Assembly (NCBI GenBank): GCA_963798855.1
Contig: CAWCUU010000002.1
Span: 558,001 to 622,000 of the forward strand
Source of the DNA: CAWCUU01 sp963798855
GTDB lineage: Bacteria > Gemmatimonadota > Gemmatimonadetes > Longimicrobiales > RSA9
Direction: 5' to 3'
Length of the DNA: 64,000 nt
The notes below the pieces were generated by a model, which was not told where the DNA came from, ran no database searches, and was given only the letters and a program-made list of their open reading frames with translations. Position 1 is the stretch's first letter; each line of letters begins with the position of its first letter. Below, piece after piece: positions 7,871-16,565 of the stretch. Made by a program: the position numbers and the translations under genes.

Positions 7871-10117
7871 ATGGCGACTCCAGAAACGAGCAACGCGGAG
7901 CTCTTCCGACTCCTGGTCGCGAGCGTCGAGGACTACGCGATCTTCGTCCTCGACCCCGAGGGGCGGGTTTCCACCTGGAACCCCGGCGCTGAGCGCATCA
8001 AAGGCTACACCACCGAGGAGATCCTCGGCCAGCATTTCTCGCTGTTCTATCCGCCGGAGGACCGGGCCCGCGGCGTACCCGCGCGCGTGCTCGGCGAAGC
8101 CGCATCCACCGGTCATTGGCAGGGCGAAGGCTGGAGGATTCGCAAGGACGGCACCCGTTTCTGGGCCAATGTCACGATCACAGCGTTGCGGGATGCGGAC
8201 GGCGAGCTGGTCGGCTTCGCCAAGGTCACCCGTGATCTGACCGAGCGCCGACGGTCCGAGGAGGAGCTGCGGCACCGGGAGCAGCGGCTCGCCCAGGCGC
8301 AGCAGATCGGCCATGTCGGAAGCTGGGAATGGGAGGTGGACGCGGATCGGCTCACCTGGTCCGACGAGCTGCACCGCATCTTCGGTCTGGAGGCCGGAGA
8401 GATACCGGCCGGTTTCGATGGCTACCTCCGACGGGTCCACGCCGATGACCGCGAAACGGTCGAGCGGGCGCTCCAGAACGCGCTCCGTACGACGTCTGCG
8501 TTCGAGTTCGATGAGCGGATCGTCCGTCCGGACGGCGAGGTCCGCGTGCTGCGCAGCCGCGGCGAGGTGCGAAGAGACGCCACAGGCAGCCCGCGCATGC
8601 TCGGTGTGTCGCTCGACATCACGCCGCTCCGAGAGGCGGAGCGACAGGCCATCGAGCTGGCCCGCGAGTCTGCCGCCCGCAGCGAGGCGGAAGCCGCCGC
8701 GCACCGGATGTCCTTCCTCGCCGAGGCGAGCCGCATCCTCGGCGCCTCACTCGACTACGAGACAACGCTGCGCAACGTCGCAATGCTCGCCGTCCCCGAT
8801 TTCGCCGACTGGTGCGCGGTGGATCTGTTCGATGAGGCCGGCATTCACCGGGTCGCGCTCCACCATCGCGATCCCGACCGCATCCACTCGGCCGAGAAGC
8901 TGAGCAGCCGCTATCCGCCGAACCCCGACGCGACGACCGGCGTCGGCCGGGTGCGCCGCACGGGAGATACGATTTTCGTCCCCGAGATCACGGACGAGAT
9001 TCTCATCGACGCGGCCAGGAGCCCGGAGCATCTGAAGACGCTCCGGGAGATGCATCTCACCTCCGCGATCGTTGCCCCGCTTCGCGGCCGCGATCGAGTC
9101 CTGGGAGCACTGACTCTGGTGCAGGCGGAATCCGGCCGCCGCTACGACGTGAACGACCGGCTCTTCGCCGAGGACCTCGCCCGTCGCGCGGGAATGGCCG
9201 TCGACACCGCACAGCTCGTGCAGGAGCTGCGCGTCACTCGCCTCAAGCTGGAGGAGCAGGCCACGGAGCTCGAGAGCCAGACCCGGGAGCTCAAGAACGC
9301 GCTGCGGAATATCGAGAACACCACCGATCAGCTCAGAGCGTCCAACGATGCGCTGCGCACGAAGTCCCAGGAAGCCGAGCGCGCCAGAGCCGCGGCGGAG
9401 GAGGCGAACGAGACGAAGTCGCGTTTCCTCGCCACCATGAGCCACGAGCTGCGTACTCCCCTCAACGCGATCTCCGGCTACGCTCAGCTGGTCGAGCTCG
9501 GAGTGCACGGTCCGGTCACCGAAGACCAGCTCCAGGCGATCCGCCGAATTCAGCGCAATCAGCGCCACCTGCTCGGCCTGATCAACGACCTGCTGCACCT
9601 CTCCAAGATCGAGGCGGGACAGCTGCGGCTCCGCATTGAAGACATCTCCGTCGCCGAGCTCTTCGACGACCTCGAGCCGCTCATCCAACCGCTCGTCACG
9701 GATCGGAAGCTCGACTTCCGCTCCGACGCCAGGTCGAAGCAGCTGTGCGTCCGCGCCGACCGCGACCGCCTCGATCAGATCCTCGTCAACCTGCTCTCCA
9801 ACGCGGTCAAGTTCTCGCGCCCTGGCGACCGCATCGAGGTGCGCGCCGAGCCCGCCGGCGACCGCGTTCTCCTCCACGTCCAGGACACGGCCGGCGGAAT
9901 CCCGCCCGAGCGGCTCCAGAGCATCTTCGAGCCGTTCGTCCAGATCCACACGGGCCGCGACGCCGAAGGCCTCGGTCTCGGCCTCGCCATCAGCCGCGAT
10001 CTGGCTCGCGCCATGGGCGGCGACCTGACCGCGACCAGCGAGGTCGATCGCGGCTCTACGTTCACGGTGTCGCTGCCGAGGGGGAGAGGGCAGGCGCTGA
10101 ATGAAGGCGCTGAATGA
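7871..10117 (+). CDS. PAS-PAS-GAF sensor histidine kinase
   Basis: A 748-aa cytoplasmic hybrid-free sensor kinase with no membrane helix. Domains in order: PAS (about 10-125, IRKDGTRFWANVTI), a second PAS of the PAS_3 type (about 155-265), GAF (about 290-455), a coiled coil (455-515), HisKA with phospho-acceptor His near 524 (FLATMSHELRTPLNAI), and HATPase_c with the N box NLLSNAVKFS and G boxes DTAGGIP and GLGLGLAI. No response regulator is adjacent, so it is an orphan. ATG at 7871 is preferred over a GTG 39 bases upstream because the conserved domain begins just after it. The last codons and the stop are formed by a 13-bp tandem repeat. Confidence 0.93.
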   Translation: MATPETSNAELFRLLVASVEDYAIFVLDPEGRVSTWNPGAERIKGYTTEEILGQHFSLFYPPEDRARGVPARVLGEAASTGHWQGEGWRIRKDGTRFWANVTITALRDADGELVGFAKVTRDLTERRRSEEELRHREQRLAQAQQIGHVGSWEWEVDADRLTWSDELHRIFGLEAGEIPAGFDGYLRRVHADDRETVERALQNALRTTSAFEFDERIVRPDGEVRVLRSRGEVRRDATGSPRMLGVSLDITPLREAERQAIELARESAARSEAEAAAHRMSFLAEASRILGASLDYETTLRNVAMLAVPDFADWCAVDLFDEAGIHRVALHHRDPDRIHSAEKLSSRYPPNPDATTGVGRVRRTGDTIFVPEITDEILIDAARSPEHLKTLREMHLTSAIVAPLRGRDRVLGALTLVQAESGRRYDVNDRLFAEDLARRAGMAVDTAQLVQELRVTRLKLEEQATELESQTRELKNALRNIENTTDQLRASNDALRTKSQEAERARAAAEEANETKSRFLATMSHELRTPLNAISGYAQLVELGVHGPVTEDQLQAIRRIQRNQRHLLGLINDLLHLSKIEAGQLRLRIEDISVAELFDDLEPLIQPLVTDRKLDFRSDARSKQLCVRADRDRLDQILVNLLSNAVKFSRPGDRIEVRAEPAGDRVLLHVQDTAGGIPPERLQSIFEPFVQIHTGRDAEGLGLGLAISRDLARAMGGDLTATSEVDRGSTFTVSLPRGRGQALNEGAE

Positions 10118-10183
10118 AGGCGCTGAATGAAGGCGCTGACTGCAGGCGCTGACTGACAGGCGCTGACTGCAGGCGCTGACTGC
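10092..10183 (+). repeat. 13-bp tandem repeat spanning the kinase stop codon
   Basis: Seven consecutive units. The first three read AGGCGCTGAATGA and the later ones AGGCGCTGACTGC (one unit has an extra base). The histidine-kinase TGA stop is the end of the second unit, so the C-terminal residues are repeat-encoded. The same AGGCGCTGA core recurs at the ends of the OmpA and TrpE genes on the other strand. Confidence 0.95.
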
Positions 10184-10437
10184 GGGGGCGCAAGCGGCGT
10201 TCGACTGGCGGGGTCCGAGCGTGAGCGTACGGAATCCGTCAATCCTCGCCACCGCGGCCGCCAGTTGGTCCGTTGGATGCCCGGCGCACACATGACGGCG
10301 TGGATGCTCGAGGCAGGCGGATTTCGTGCTGCGATCCGGGTGGATGATCCCGTGGTCGCCGAGAGGTGAGCCGGGTCCAAGCAGGCGCCGGCCGCGAGGT
10401 CATCCCCCGCGATCCGGCGCCCGCGATGAACCGCGCT
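10184..10437. other. intergenic region between convergent genes
   Basis: About 250 bases between the two facing repeat tracts of the kinase and OmpA genes. Short open frames exist on both strands but none has a ribosome-binding site, a recognisable motif or plausible composition. I see no gene here. Confidence 0.5.
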
Positions 10438-10451
10438 TCCTGTAAGCGCCT

Positions 10452-10521
10452 CGCCGTTCGCGCCTCGCCGTCAGCGCCTCGCCGTCAGCGCCTCGTAGTT
10501 GGCGCCTCGCCGTCAGCGCCT
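10452..10521 (-). repeat. 14-bp tandem repeat at the OmpA stop codon
   Basis: Five full units and one degenerate partial unit (down to about 10438). On the coding strand of OmpA the unit is AGGCGCTGACGGCG with variants. The OmpA gene ends AGG CGC TGA, which is the first unit, and the array continues downstream. The unit is 14 bases, so TGA triplets in successive intact units fall in different reading frames. Confidence 0.95.
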
Positions 10522-11205
10522 CGGCTCGCCCACGCTGTTGACGACCTCCTGGCGGTACTCCTCGCTCGCGTAGATCGCGACCTCGACGCGGCGGTTCTGC
10601 TGACGACCGGTATCCGTCTCGTTCGACGCGATCGGCTCGGTCTCGCCGCGTCCCTCCGTGCGCACGCGCGCCGGATCGATGCCCTGCGACGTCAGATACT
10701 GCCTCGCCGACTCCGCCCGCTCCTCCGAGAGTCCCTGGTTGTACGACTCCGAGCCGACGGCGTCGGTATGGCCGACGATCAGCACCTCCGTCTTCGGGTA
10801 CTTCTGCAGGCTCGCCGCCAGATCCGCCAGGTTCTGCCTGCCGTTCGGCTGGAGTTGATATGAGTCGAACGGGAACAGGATCCCCGATGGGAACTTCACG
10901 AGAATGCCCTCCCCGACCCGGTCCACATTGGCGTTCGGCAGGTCCTTGGCCAGCTCCTTCGCCTGCTGGTCCATTCGATGCCCGATCACGGCGCCCGCCG
11001 CGCCACCGACCACTGCCCCGATCAGGGCCCCCTTCGCGGTGTTGCCGCTCTGATGCCCGATGACGGCACCGGCTGCTGCCCCGACACCGGCGCCGATCGC
11101 CGCACCCTTCTCCTTCTTGTTCCATGTCGCGCACCCCGCCGCGCCCGCAATCAGGAACGCGGTCGCCGCGAGCGAAGCGACGCCCCTTCGCGCAGTCGTT
11201 CTCAT
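10513..11205 (-). CDS. OmpA-family peptidoglycan-associated lipoprotein
   Basis: A 230-aa outer-membrane lipoprotein. The signal peptide ends at a lipobox (AGAAGC), followed by a glycine-zipper region (GAAIGAGVGAAAGAVIGH repeated with variation at about 35-85) and a C-terminal OmpA/Pal domain. That domain holds the peptidoglycan-binding residues in VGHTDAVGSESYNQGLSEER and NRRVEVAI. The architecture is like YiaD. It links the outer membrane to the cell wall. ATG at 11205 has GGAGGG just upstream and starts the signal peptide. The frame continues upstream without a sensible start. The stop codon is the first unit of a 14-bp tandem repeat. Confidence 0.93.
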   Translation of the reverse strand: MRTTARRGVASLAATAFLIAGAAGCATWNKKEKGAAIGAGVGAAAGAVIGHQSGNTAKGALIGAVVGGAAGAVIGHRMDQQAKELAKDLPNANVDRVGEGILVKFPSGILFPFDSYQLQPNGRQNLADLAASLQKYPKTEVLIVGHTDAVGSESYNQGLSEERAESARQYLTSQGIDPARVRTEGRGETEPIASNETDTGRQQNRRVEVAIYASEEYRQEVVNSVGEPRR

Positions 11206-11408
11206 TTCAGCCCTCCGGATGATCCGTTCACGGGTCCCGGTCACCCCTAGGCAAAGCAAGCCGGGTGCCAACAGCAATTCCTTGTGCAGCAAGGGGTTAT
11301 ATCATAATGCGTCCTCTCTCGGGCGGCCAGGCGTCCCGATTCGAGGACACCAAAGCCAACGGTCGCGAGCCGGCTCGGAGCCGGAAGAGAATCGCAGTGC
11401 CGGCGACG

Positions 11409-13262
11409 CTAGTGCCGCTGCTGTGGAGTGCCGAGCCACTCCTCACGGAGCCGCCGCATGGCGGGGGTCGGGGTGCGGCCGACGTTCTCGTAGCTGAGCA
11501 GCTCGAGCGTGGGATCGGCGGCCAGCGTGACGCGCGCGGAGCCGTGACCTGCTCTGTTGACGACGTCGATCGATACCACGTCACCGGGGGCGTGGCGGCC
11601 GAGCACGCGCTCGAGGACTGCGTCATCGGTGGCCGGCGTGCCATCGACGCGGAGGATGCGGTCGCCATTGTCCAGGCCCGCCTCGAAGAGAGGCTGCCCA
11701 ACGAGGGTGTTCGAGGTCAGAGTCGCGCCGCTGTCGGAGTAGGCGAGGCTGAAGTAGCCGAGCCACGCGCGATCCGGAGCCGCCCTGCGCAGCAAGAGCC
11801 CTGCCTGGTCGAGCAGCGCCGTGTAGTCCATCACGTCGTGTCCGGTGATGTAGCGACGGAAGAAGTCGCCGGCGAAGGCGCTGTCGCCGGCGACCTCGGC
11901 GAGCGTGGCGCGGAGGTCGTCCATTCCGTACGGCTCGGCGGTCTCGCCGTACTTGCGCCACATGGCACGCATATAGTCGTCGAGCGAGCGCTGGAAGCGG
12001 GTGCGCAGCGTGAGGTCGAGCCCGATCGCGATGGCCTCGCCCCATGTATAGTAGGAGATGAACGTGTTGGAGAAGTTCGTCGCGTCGATCGACGTGGCGG
12101 CGTCCACGAAAGGCGCGAGCAGGCTCATCCCGGCCGCGGAGTGATAGCGGCGCCCGGGCATGTTCACGACGGTGTTGATCGCGCGTCCCTCCTCGGCGGT
12201 GAAGTCGTCTAGGCTGGCGAGGCCGGCTCGCTTCATGGCGAGGCCGTCGTAGAAGTTCGTGAACCCCTCTCCGAACCACAGCTCCGGGGATGGATCGGCG
12301 TGCAGGAAGTCGAACGGCTCGATCTCCTTCGCGCGGATGCGCTCCATGTTCCAGGAGTGGAAGAACTCGTGGGCGAGCGTGTGCAGCAGCGCCGCCTCCG
12401 CGTCCGCCAGGGATCTGGTGCTGGTCAGGATCGTCGAGTTGCGGTGCTCCATGCCGTCGCCGAAGACCCATGGCAGGTAGTCCGCGATAAAGGTGTAGCT
12501 GTCATAGTCGTAGCGGGGCAGCTCGCCGTAGACGGCCATCTCGGTCGCGACGATGCGCTTCGCGCCGTCCACGAAACGATCGAGCTGCGCCGACGTGCCG
12601 AGGTGGTGCATGGCGATGCGGAGCGTTTCCCTCCGGCCGCCGGACTCGACAGCCCACGAGCGTACTCGGTGATCGCTGATCTCGGTGGGGCTGTCCATGA
12701 AGTACTGTAGGTCGGGCGCGAAATAGGTATTCGCGGTGCCCGCCACCGGCTGTAGCTGCGTAGCGACCGTCCAGCCATCACGCGGATGGAAGGTCACGCG
12801 GATCGGACGGTCCTGCAGGGCCGGCACGAACATGAACGCCGCCGGCATGTTCAGGTGCGCGTGCGTCCGGTCGATGCCGACGTAGGTGCCATCCGCGTGG
12901 TCGCCGTACAACGTATACGACACGGTCACCGAGGCGCCGTGGTCGGGCACATTCCAGCCGTACGGATCCGAGCGCGCCACGGCGAGCGGCTCGCCGTGCG
13001 GACCTCTCGCCTCCACCGAGTAGACGTCCTTCGCGAACTCGTGCAGCGCGTAGCGGCCCGGCGAAGCGCGGCTCATGCGCAGCCGCAGCGGCGCGCCGTC
13101 CAGACCCATGAAGGTCGCCGTGACGTGCGCCTCGTGGTGCTCGGCGTTGGGGAACGCCACGTCGTAGACGACGGGCGTCTGGCCGGCGGAGGATTTCGCG
13201 GTCGCGGCGAGCGCGAGGAGCACGCTCGCTGTCCGGATCAGGAGGTGCATTGCCGTTGTCAT
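11409..13262 (-). CDS. M61 family aminopeptidase with C-terminal PDZ domain
   Basis: A 617-aa secreted metallopeptidase of the glycyl-aminopeptidase type. It has an N-terminal signal peptide (LLIRTASVLLALAATAKSSA), an N-terminal beta domain, the zinc motif HEFFH near residue 297, and the GEGF glutamate about 20-30 residues further. A PDZ domain occupies about 500-590 (LFEAGLDNGDRILRVDGTPA). It probably trims peptides in the periplasm. The ATG overlaps the upstream esterase stop by four bases (ATGA), so it is the last gene of a HIT - E1-alpha - esterase - M61 transcription unit. Confidence 0.92.
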   Translation of the reverse strand: MTTAMHLLIRTASVLLALAATAKSSAGQTPVVYDVAFPNAEHHEAHVTATFMGLDGAPLRLRMSRASPGRYALHEFAKDVYSVEARGPHGEPLAVARSDPYGWNVPDHGASVTVSYTLYGDHADGTYVGIDRTHAHLNMPAAFMFVPALQDRPIRVTFHPRDGWTVATQLQPVAGTANTYFAPDLQYFMDSPTEISDHRVRSWAVESGGRRETLRIAMHHLGTSAQLDRFVDGAKRIVATEMAVYGELPRYDYDSYTFIADYLPWVFGDGMEHRNSTILTSTRSLADAEAALLHTLAHEFFHSWNMERIRAKEIEPFDFLHADPSPELWFGEGFTNFYDGLAMKRAGLASLDDFTAEEGRAINTVVNMPGRRYHSAAGMSLLAPFVDAATSIDATNFSNTFISYYTWGEAIAIGLDLTLRTRFQRSLDDYMRAMWRKYGETAEPYGMDDLRATLAEVAGDSAFAGDFFRRYITGHDVMDYTALLDQAGLLLRRAAPDRAWLGYFSLAYSDSGATLTSNTLVGQPLFEAGLDNGDRILRVDGTPATDDAVLERVLGRHAPGDVVSIDVVNRAGHGSARVTLAADPTLELLSYENVGRTPTPAMRRLREEWLGTPQQRH

Positions 13263-14023
13263 GGTACGTGGGGTTCCGATTCGGCGGGATCCGCTGCGCC
13301 GGCACCGGCCGCGTCCTCGCGCAGCCGCCGCTCCACCTCGCGTAGCGCACCCGCATCGATGCGGTGCTCGCCGGCATGGCGGAAGACGATGGGGTCGATG
13401 CCGTGGCGACGGAGCCGGTCCCGCTCGCGGTTGACGGCCTCTTCCGGTACGAGCAGGTCACGCTCGCCGACAACCAGGATGGGCCGCAGCGGATGCAGTC
13501 GGGGCGCGGCCGCGTCGAGGTCGAGGTCGTGGGCGACGGCGCCGGCCCAGAGAACGAGACGGTCGAGAGGTGCGCGGCCGAGAGCCGCCCAGCGGCTGGC
13601 GGTCGCGGCCCCCTGCGAGAATCCCAGCACGAAGACGCGCGGCCGGGCCGGCGCCGCCGATCCGCTCGTCGCGCCGTCACCGAGCAGGAAGATGCAGAGG
13701 CGGTCGAGGTAATCCACGTAGTCGGCGATCTCGCTGAGACGGTCCTCGCGCGTCATCCAGCTCGCGCCGACCCGGTCCTCCGGACCGTGCGGGCCGCCGG
13801 AGTCGTCGACGTAGAAGCGCGAAAGCGCCTCCGGCGCCACGATGAGGCGGCCTTCGCCCGCCAGGGGAAGGAAACGACGCAGGAAACGGCCGGCGAGCTG
13901 ACGGTAGCCATGGCAGACGATCCACAGCTCGGCGGCCGGCATGGAAGGATCGCCGAGCATCCAGTATCGCGCGCGCCGGACGACCTCGATGTGGTGCTCC
14001 CGCGGCGCCTCACGCGCACTCAC
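13259..14023 (-). CDS. alpha/beta hydrolase, phospholipase/carboxylesterase type
   Basis: A 254-aa serine hydrolase. The nucleophile elbow is GFSQGAA (about residue 139), the acid is in ILVVGERDLLVP and the histidine in FRHAGEHRID. This order matches the YpfH/LYPLA-like esterases. No signal peptide is seen, so it is likely cytoplasmic. Both ends overlap neighbours by four bases: its ATG sits in the E1-alpha stop, and its stop lies in the M61 start. The physiological ester is unknown. Confidence 0.87.
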   Translation of the reverse strand: MSAREAPREHHIEVVRRARYWMLGDPSMPAAELWIVCHGYRQLAGRFLRRFLPLAGEGRLIVAPEALSRFYVDDSGGPHGPEDRVGASWMTREDRLSEIADYVDYLDRLCIFLLGDGATSGSAAPARPRVFVLGFSQGAATASRWAALGRAPLDRLVLWAGAVAHDLDLDAAAPRLHPLRPILVVGERDLLVPEEAVNRERDRLRRHGIDPIVFRHAGEHRIDAGALREVERRLREDAAGAGAADPAESEPHVP

Positions 14024-15150
14024 GCGAGCGGGCCTCCCACCCTGGCGGCAAGCCCCGGCTGCCGCACTCCGACACTGACCCCCTCGAGCTCGGCCTGCTC
14101 CCCGGCCGGGACGTTTGCCAGCCGCGCCGAGAGCGCCTCCTCCGCTGCCGATTCGACCTCCCGCTCGACTCTCGCCTCGATCTCCTCCAGCCGGTCACGC
14201 TCGAGGCCCAGCCCGATCAGGTGCTCCTCGTAGAGCGCGACGGGGTCGCGGCGCCCCCAGTGCTCGAACAGCTCGGGCGCGAATGTCGCGCGCGCCTCCG
14301 CCTCGTCGTGCGTCGCGTGACCGCCCATGCGGAACGTCTCCACGACCAGCAGCGCCGGCCCGCCACCCCCGCGCGCCCGCTCGGCCGCGACCCGGACGGC
14401 ACCATACACGTCCAGCACGTTGTTGCCGTCCGCGCTCCCTCCATGCAGTCCGTACATCTTGGGCCAGTCGCGGAAATCGCCCGCGCCATGCTGATCGCGG
14501 CGCGTGCCGAGCGCCACCTGGTTGTCCTGCACGATGAACAGCGCCGGTACTCGCTGCACCGCGGCGAAGTTGATGCCCTCGTGGAAGTCGGTCGTCTTGG
14601 TCGAGCCGTCGCCGACCCACGTCACGGCGACGCGCGGCTCGCCTCGGCGCTTGAACGCCAGCGCGAGTCCCGCAACCACCGGTACCATCGCCCCCACGTG
14701 CGAGATCGGCTGCAGCACGCCGTGCGAGAGATCGCCGAAGTGGCCGTCCCGCCCGCCGTTCGGCCCGTCGGCCATGCCGAGGTAGCCGCGGAAGATCAGC
14801 CCGAGCGGCATGCCCATCTCGTGGCAGGCTCCGGCATTGCGGATCATCGGGGCGACGACGTCTCGCCCGCGATCCAGCGCGTGCACCGCGCCCACCGTGA
14901 CCGCCTCCTCCCCTGTCCCTAGCCATGCCTTCGAGATGACGCCGCGGCGCACCCATCGCTTCAGCGCGATATCGTGTAGCCGCGTCCGCACGAGACCCTC
15001 GTAGAGCCCGAGCAAGGCGTCCTCGCCCAGCGAGTCGACCGCCGCCGCCCGCTCCGGATCCGAGCGCGGCCGCTCCGCGAACTCGCGAACGAGCTCCGGA
15101 TCTCTCTGCCACTCCACGTATTCCGGCGGATCGAAGGCAGTCTTCTTCAA
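14020..15150 (-). CDS. thiamine-diphosphate dehydrogenase E1 component, alpha subunit
   Basis: A 376-aa E1-alpha subunit of the pyruvate / branched-chain 2-oxoacid dehydrogenase family, which decarboxylates a 2-oxoacid using thiamine diphosphate. The ThDP motif is GDGSTKTTDFHEG, ending about 25 residues later in QDNQVAL. The phosphorylation-loop-like segment GGHATHDEAEAR is present. No E1-beta, E2 or E3 gene is adjacent. The start is uncertain: the frame extends up to the HIT stop through an inverted repeat. TTG at 15150 (MKKTAFDPPEYVEW) is chosen because everything upstream is repeat sequence. The stop overlaps the esterase start. Confidence 0.85.
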   Translation of the reverse strand: MKKTAFDPPEYVEWQRDPELVREFAERPRSDPERAAAVDSLGEDALLGLYEGLVRTRLHDIALKRWVRRGVISKAWLGTGEEAVTVGAVHALDRGRDVVAPMIRNAGACHEMGMPLGLIFRGYLGMADGPNGGRDGHFGDLSHGVLQPISHVGAMVPVVAGLALAFKRRGEPRVAVTWVGDGSTKTTDFHEGINFAAVQRVPALFIVQDNQVALGTRRDQHGAGDFRDWPKMYGLHGGSADGNNVLDVYGAVRVAAERARGGGGPALLVVETFRMGGHATHDEAEARATFAPELFEHWGRRDPVALYEEHLIGLGLERDRLEEIEARVEREVESAAEEALSARLANVPAGEQAELEGVSVGVRQPGLAARVGGPLA

Positions 15151-15187
15151 ATCGAACTGTGTGAAGGGTGACGTACGAAGTCCGCGT

Positions 15188-15289
15188 CTGAAGCGTGAAG
15201 TTCGAACCGCGAGGACGGAACGGCAAGATTCCGCACTTCGAAGCTTCGCGCTTCCCGCAGTCGATTCACCTTCGAGCTTCACACTTCAG
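15188..15289. repeat. 19-bp inverted repeat between HIT and E1-alpha genes
   Basis: The arm CTGAAGCGTGAAGTTCGAA (15188-15206) is matched in inverted orientation by 15271-15289 at 17 of 19 positions. A smaller palindrome (CGAAGCTTCG) lies between them, and a degenerate third copy lies near 15160-15180. The HIT stop codon is inside the right arm. It could form a large stem-loop in the mRNA. Confidence 0.85.
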
Positions 15290-15719
15290 CGTTCTGAATC
15301 GCTCTTCCGATGCGGGCGGCCATGATGTCGAGCTGCGAGCGCGATTGGACCGGGCCGCTCTCGACCGGAAGCTGCAGCGCGAAGTCCTGTCCCTCGTGGA
15401 CGGGGATCAGGTGGAGGTGGAAGTGGGGAACGTCCTGCCCGCCGGCGCGGCCGTTCGCGCTGAACAGGTTGACCGCCTGCGCCCCCGCCGCCGACTGGAC
15501 TCCCTGCGCGATCCGCTTCGCCACGACCATGCAGTGGGCCGCGAGCTCCTCCGGCATGTCCAGGATCGTGGCGTAGTGGTGACGCGAGACGACGAGCGTG
15601 TGACCAGGGCTCATCGGGCTGATGTCCATGAAGGCGACGGCCCGGTCGTCCTCGTGGACGATGCTGACCATCTCCTCTCCCGCGATAATGCGACAGAACA
15701 CGCAGCTCGGGTCCACCAT
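15279..15719 (-). CDS. HIT family nucleotide-binding hydrolase
   Basis: A 146-aa histidine-triad protein of the Hint/HinT type, a nucleoside phosphoramidase or AMP-lysine hydrolase. The N-terminal CVFCRII pair and the catalytic triad HFHLHLIP (about residue 100) are intact, and RHHYATILDMP is typical. ATG at 15719 has AAAGG upstream and starts the conserved domain, although the frame is open much further. It heads a co-directional run to E1-alpha, esterase and M61 peptidase. The stop lies in an inverted-repeat arm. Confidence 0.92.
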   Translation of the reverse strand: MVDPSCVFCRIIAGEEMVSIVHEDDRAVAFMDISPMSPGHTLVVSRHHYATILDMPEELAAHCMVVAKRIAQGVQSAAGAQAVNLFSANGRAGGQDVPHFHLHLIPVHEGQDFALQLPVESGPVQSRSQLDIMAARIGRAIQNAEV

Positions 15720-15933
15720 GCGGTGCCTTTCGCTCTTGCGGCGTCGTGAGTCCGGCGGCTCGGGCCGGCGTTGCAGGAAGCGCGCCGCCTCCGGCATGGC
15801 GCCGAGCGCGGAACTCCGCCGCGCTCGCCGGCACCCCACCACAACCCTCCCTCTTGGCTGGACCGCCCGCCGACGCCAGATTACCGCCCGCAGCGGACCC
15901 GACTGGAGGCAATCGTTGGCGCGACCCCAGGAC

Positions 15934-16548
15934 ATGCGGAGGCAGGTATCGGCAATGCTGCCGCTGGCGCTTCTGGAAGCGTTGCGCGACCACGACCTGC
16001 CCAGCGAGGTGCTCGAGGACGAGAACTTCCGCGAGAGCCTGCCTCGCCGGCTCGGCCTCAGCGATGTCGTCTTCCTGCAGATCCGCCGCTTCGAGGAGGA
16101 GGTTCGCCGCGGCCGCTCCGTGCCGCTATCGGAGGCGACGGATTTGATGCGCCTCGTGCTCCGTCGGCCGGATGCCGCGATGGTGTTGAGGGAAGCCGGC
16201 AGCACGATCGCGACGCGACACTTCACCCGGCACAGGCGCCCGGCGGCGACGACCGTCCGGGGCCATGGCCTGCCCGGACCCGCCGTGTTCATCGCGATTC
16301 GTCGCGCGGCCCGACGCTTGCTCCGCCGCCTGCTCGGCGCCGACCATGTCCAGGAGGTCGGCCGGCCCCTGACGGCCCGCATCCGGAACCCGTTCGCCGA
16401 GCCGGGGGACGATGACACGGCCTGCATCCTGTTCTCGAGCATTCTCGAGCAGTTGGTGCGGCTGTACACGCAGGGACACCGCTCCGTGATACACGGGCGC
16501 TGTGAAACACGCGGCGATGATGCCTGCGAATGGACGCTGGTGGGGTAG
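15934..16548 (+). CDS. V4R-like (4-vinyl reductase type) domain protein
   Basis: A roughly 204-aa protein of uncertain family. The C-terminal segment HGRCETRGDDACEW has the C-x3-G-x3-C-x-W/F pattern that ends V4R domains, which bind small hydrophobic ligands in regulators and in bacteriochlorophyll or NO-related proteins. The N-terminal half is helical and charged (LRRPDAAMVLREAG). ATG at 15934 and at 15955 are equally possible. It overlaps nothing, and a DUF2203 gene follows 17 bases later, so the two are probably co-transcribed. V4R assignment is from pattern only. Confidence 0.6.
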   Translation: MRRQVSAMLPLALLEALRDHDLPSEVLEDENFRESLPRRLGLSDVVFLQIRRFEEEVRRGRSVPLSEATDLMRLVLRRPDAAMVLREAGSTIATRHFTRHRRPAATTVRGHGLPGPAVFIAIRRAARRLLRRLLGADHVQEVGRPLTARIRNPFAEPGDDDTACILFSSILEQLVRLYTQGHRSVIHGRCETRGDDACEWTLVG

Positions 16549-16565
16549 CGGGAGTATCGGATTCG

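Noticed and set aside
9775..10380. minus-strand frame over the kinase gene end and the 13-bp repeat
   Set aside because: Contains a SAPAVSA-type translation of the repeat and no start context; it is a shadow.
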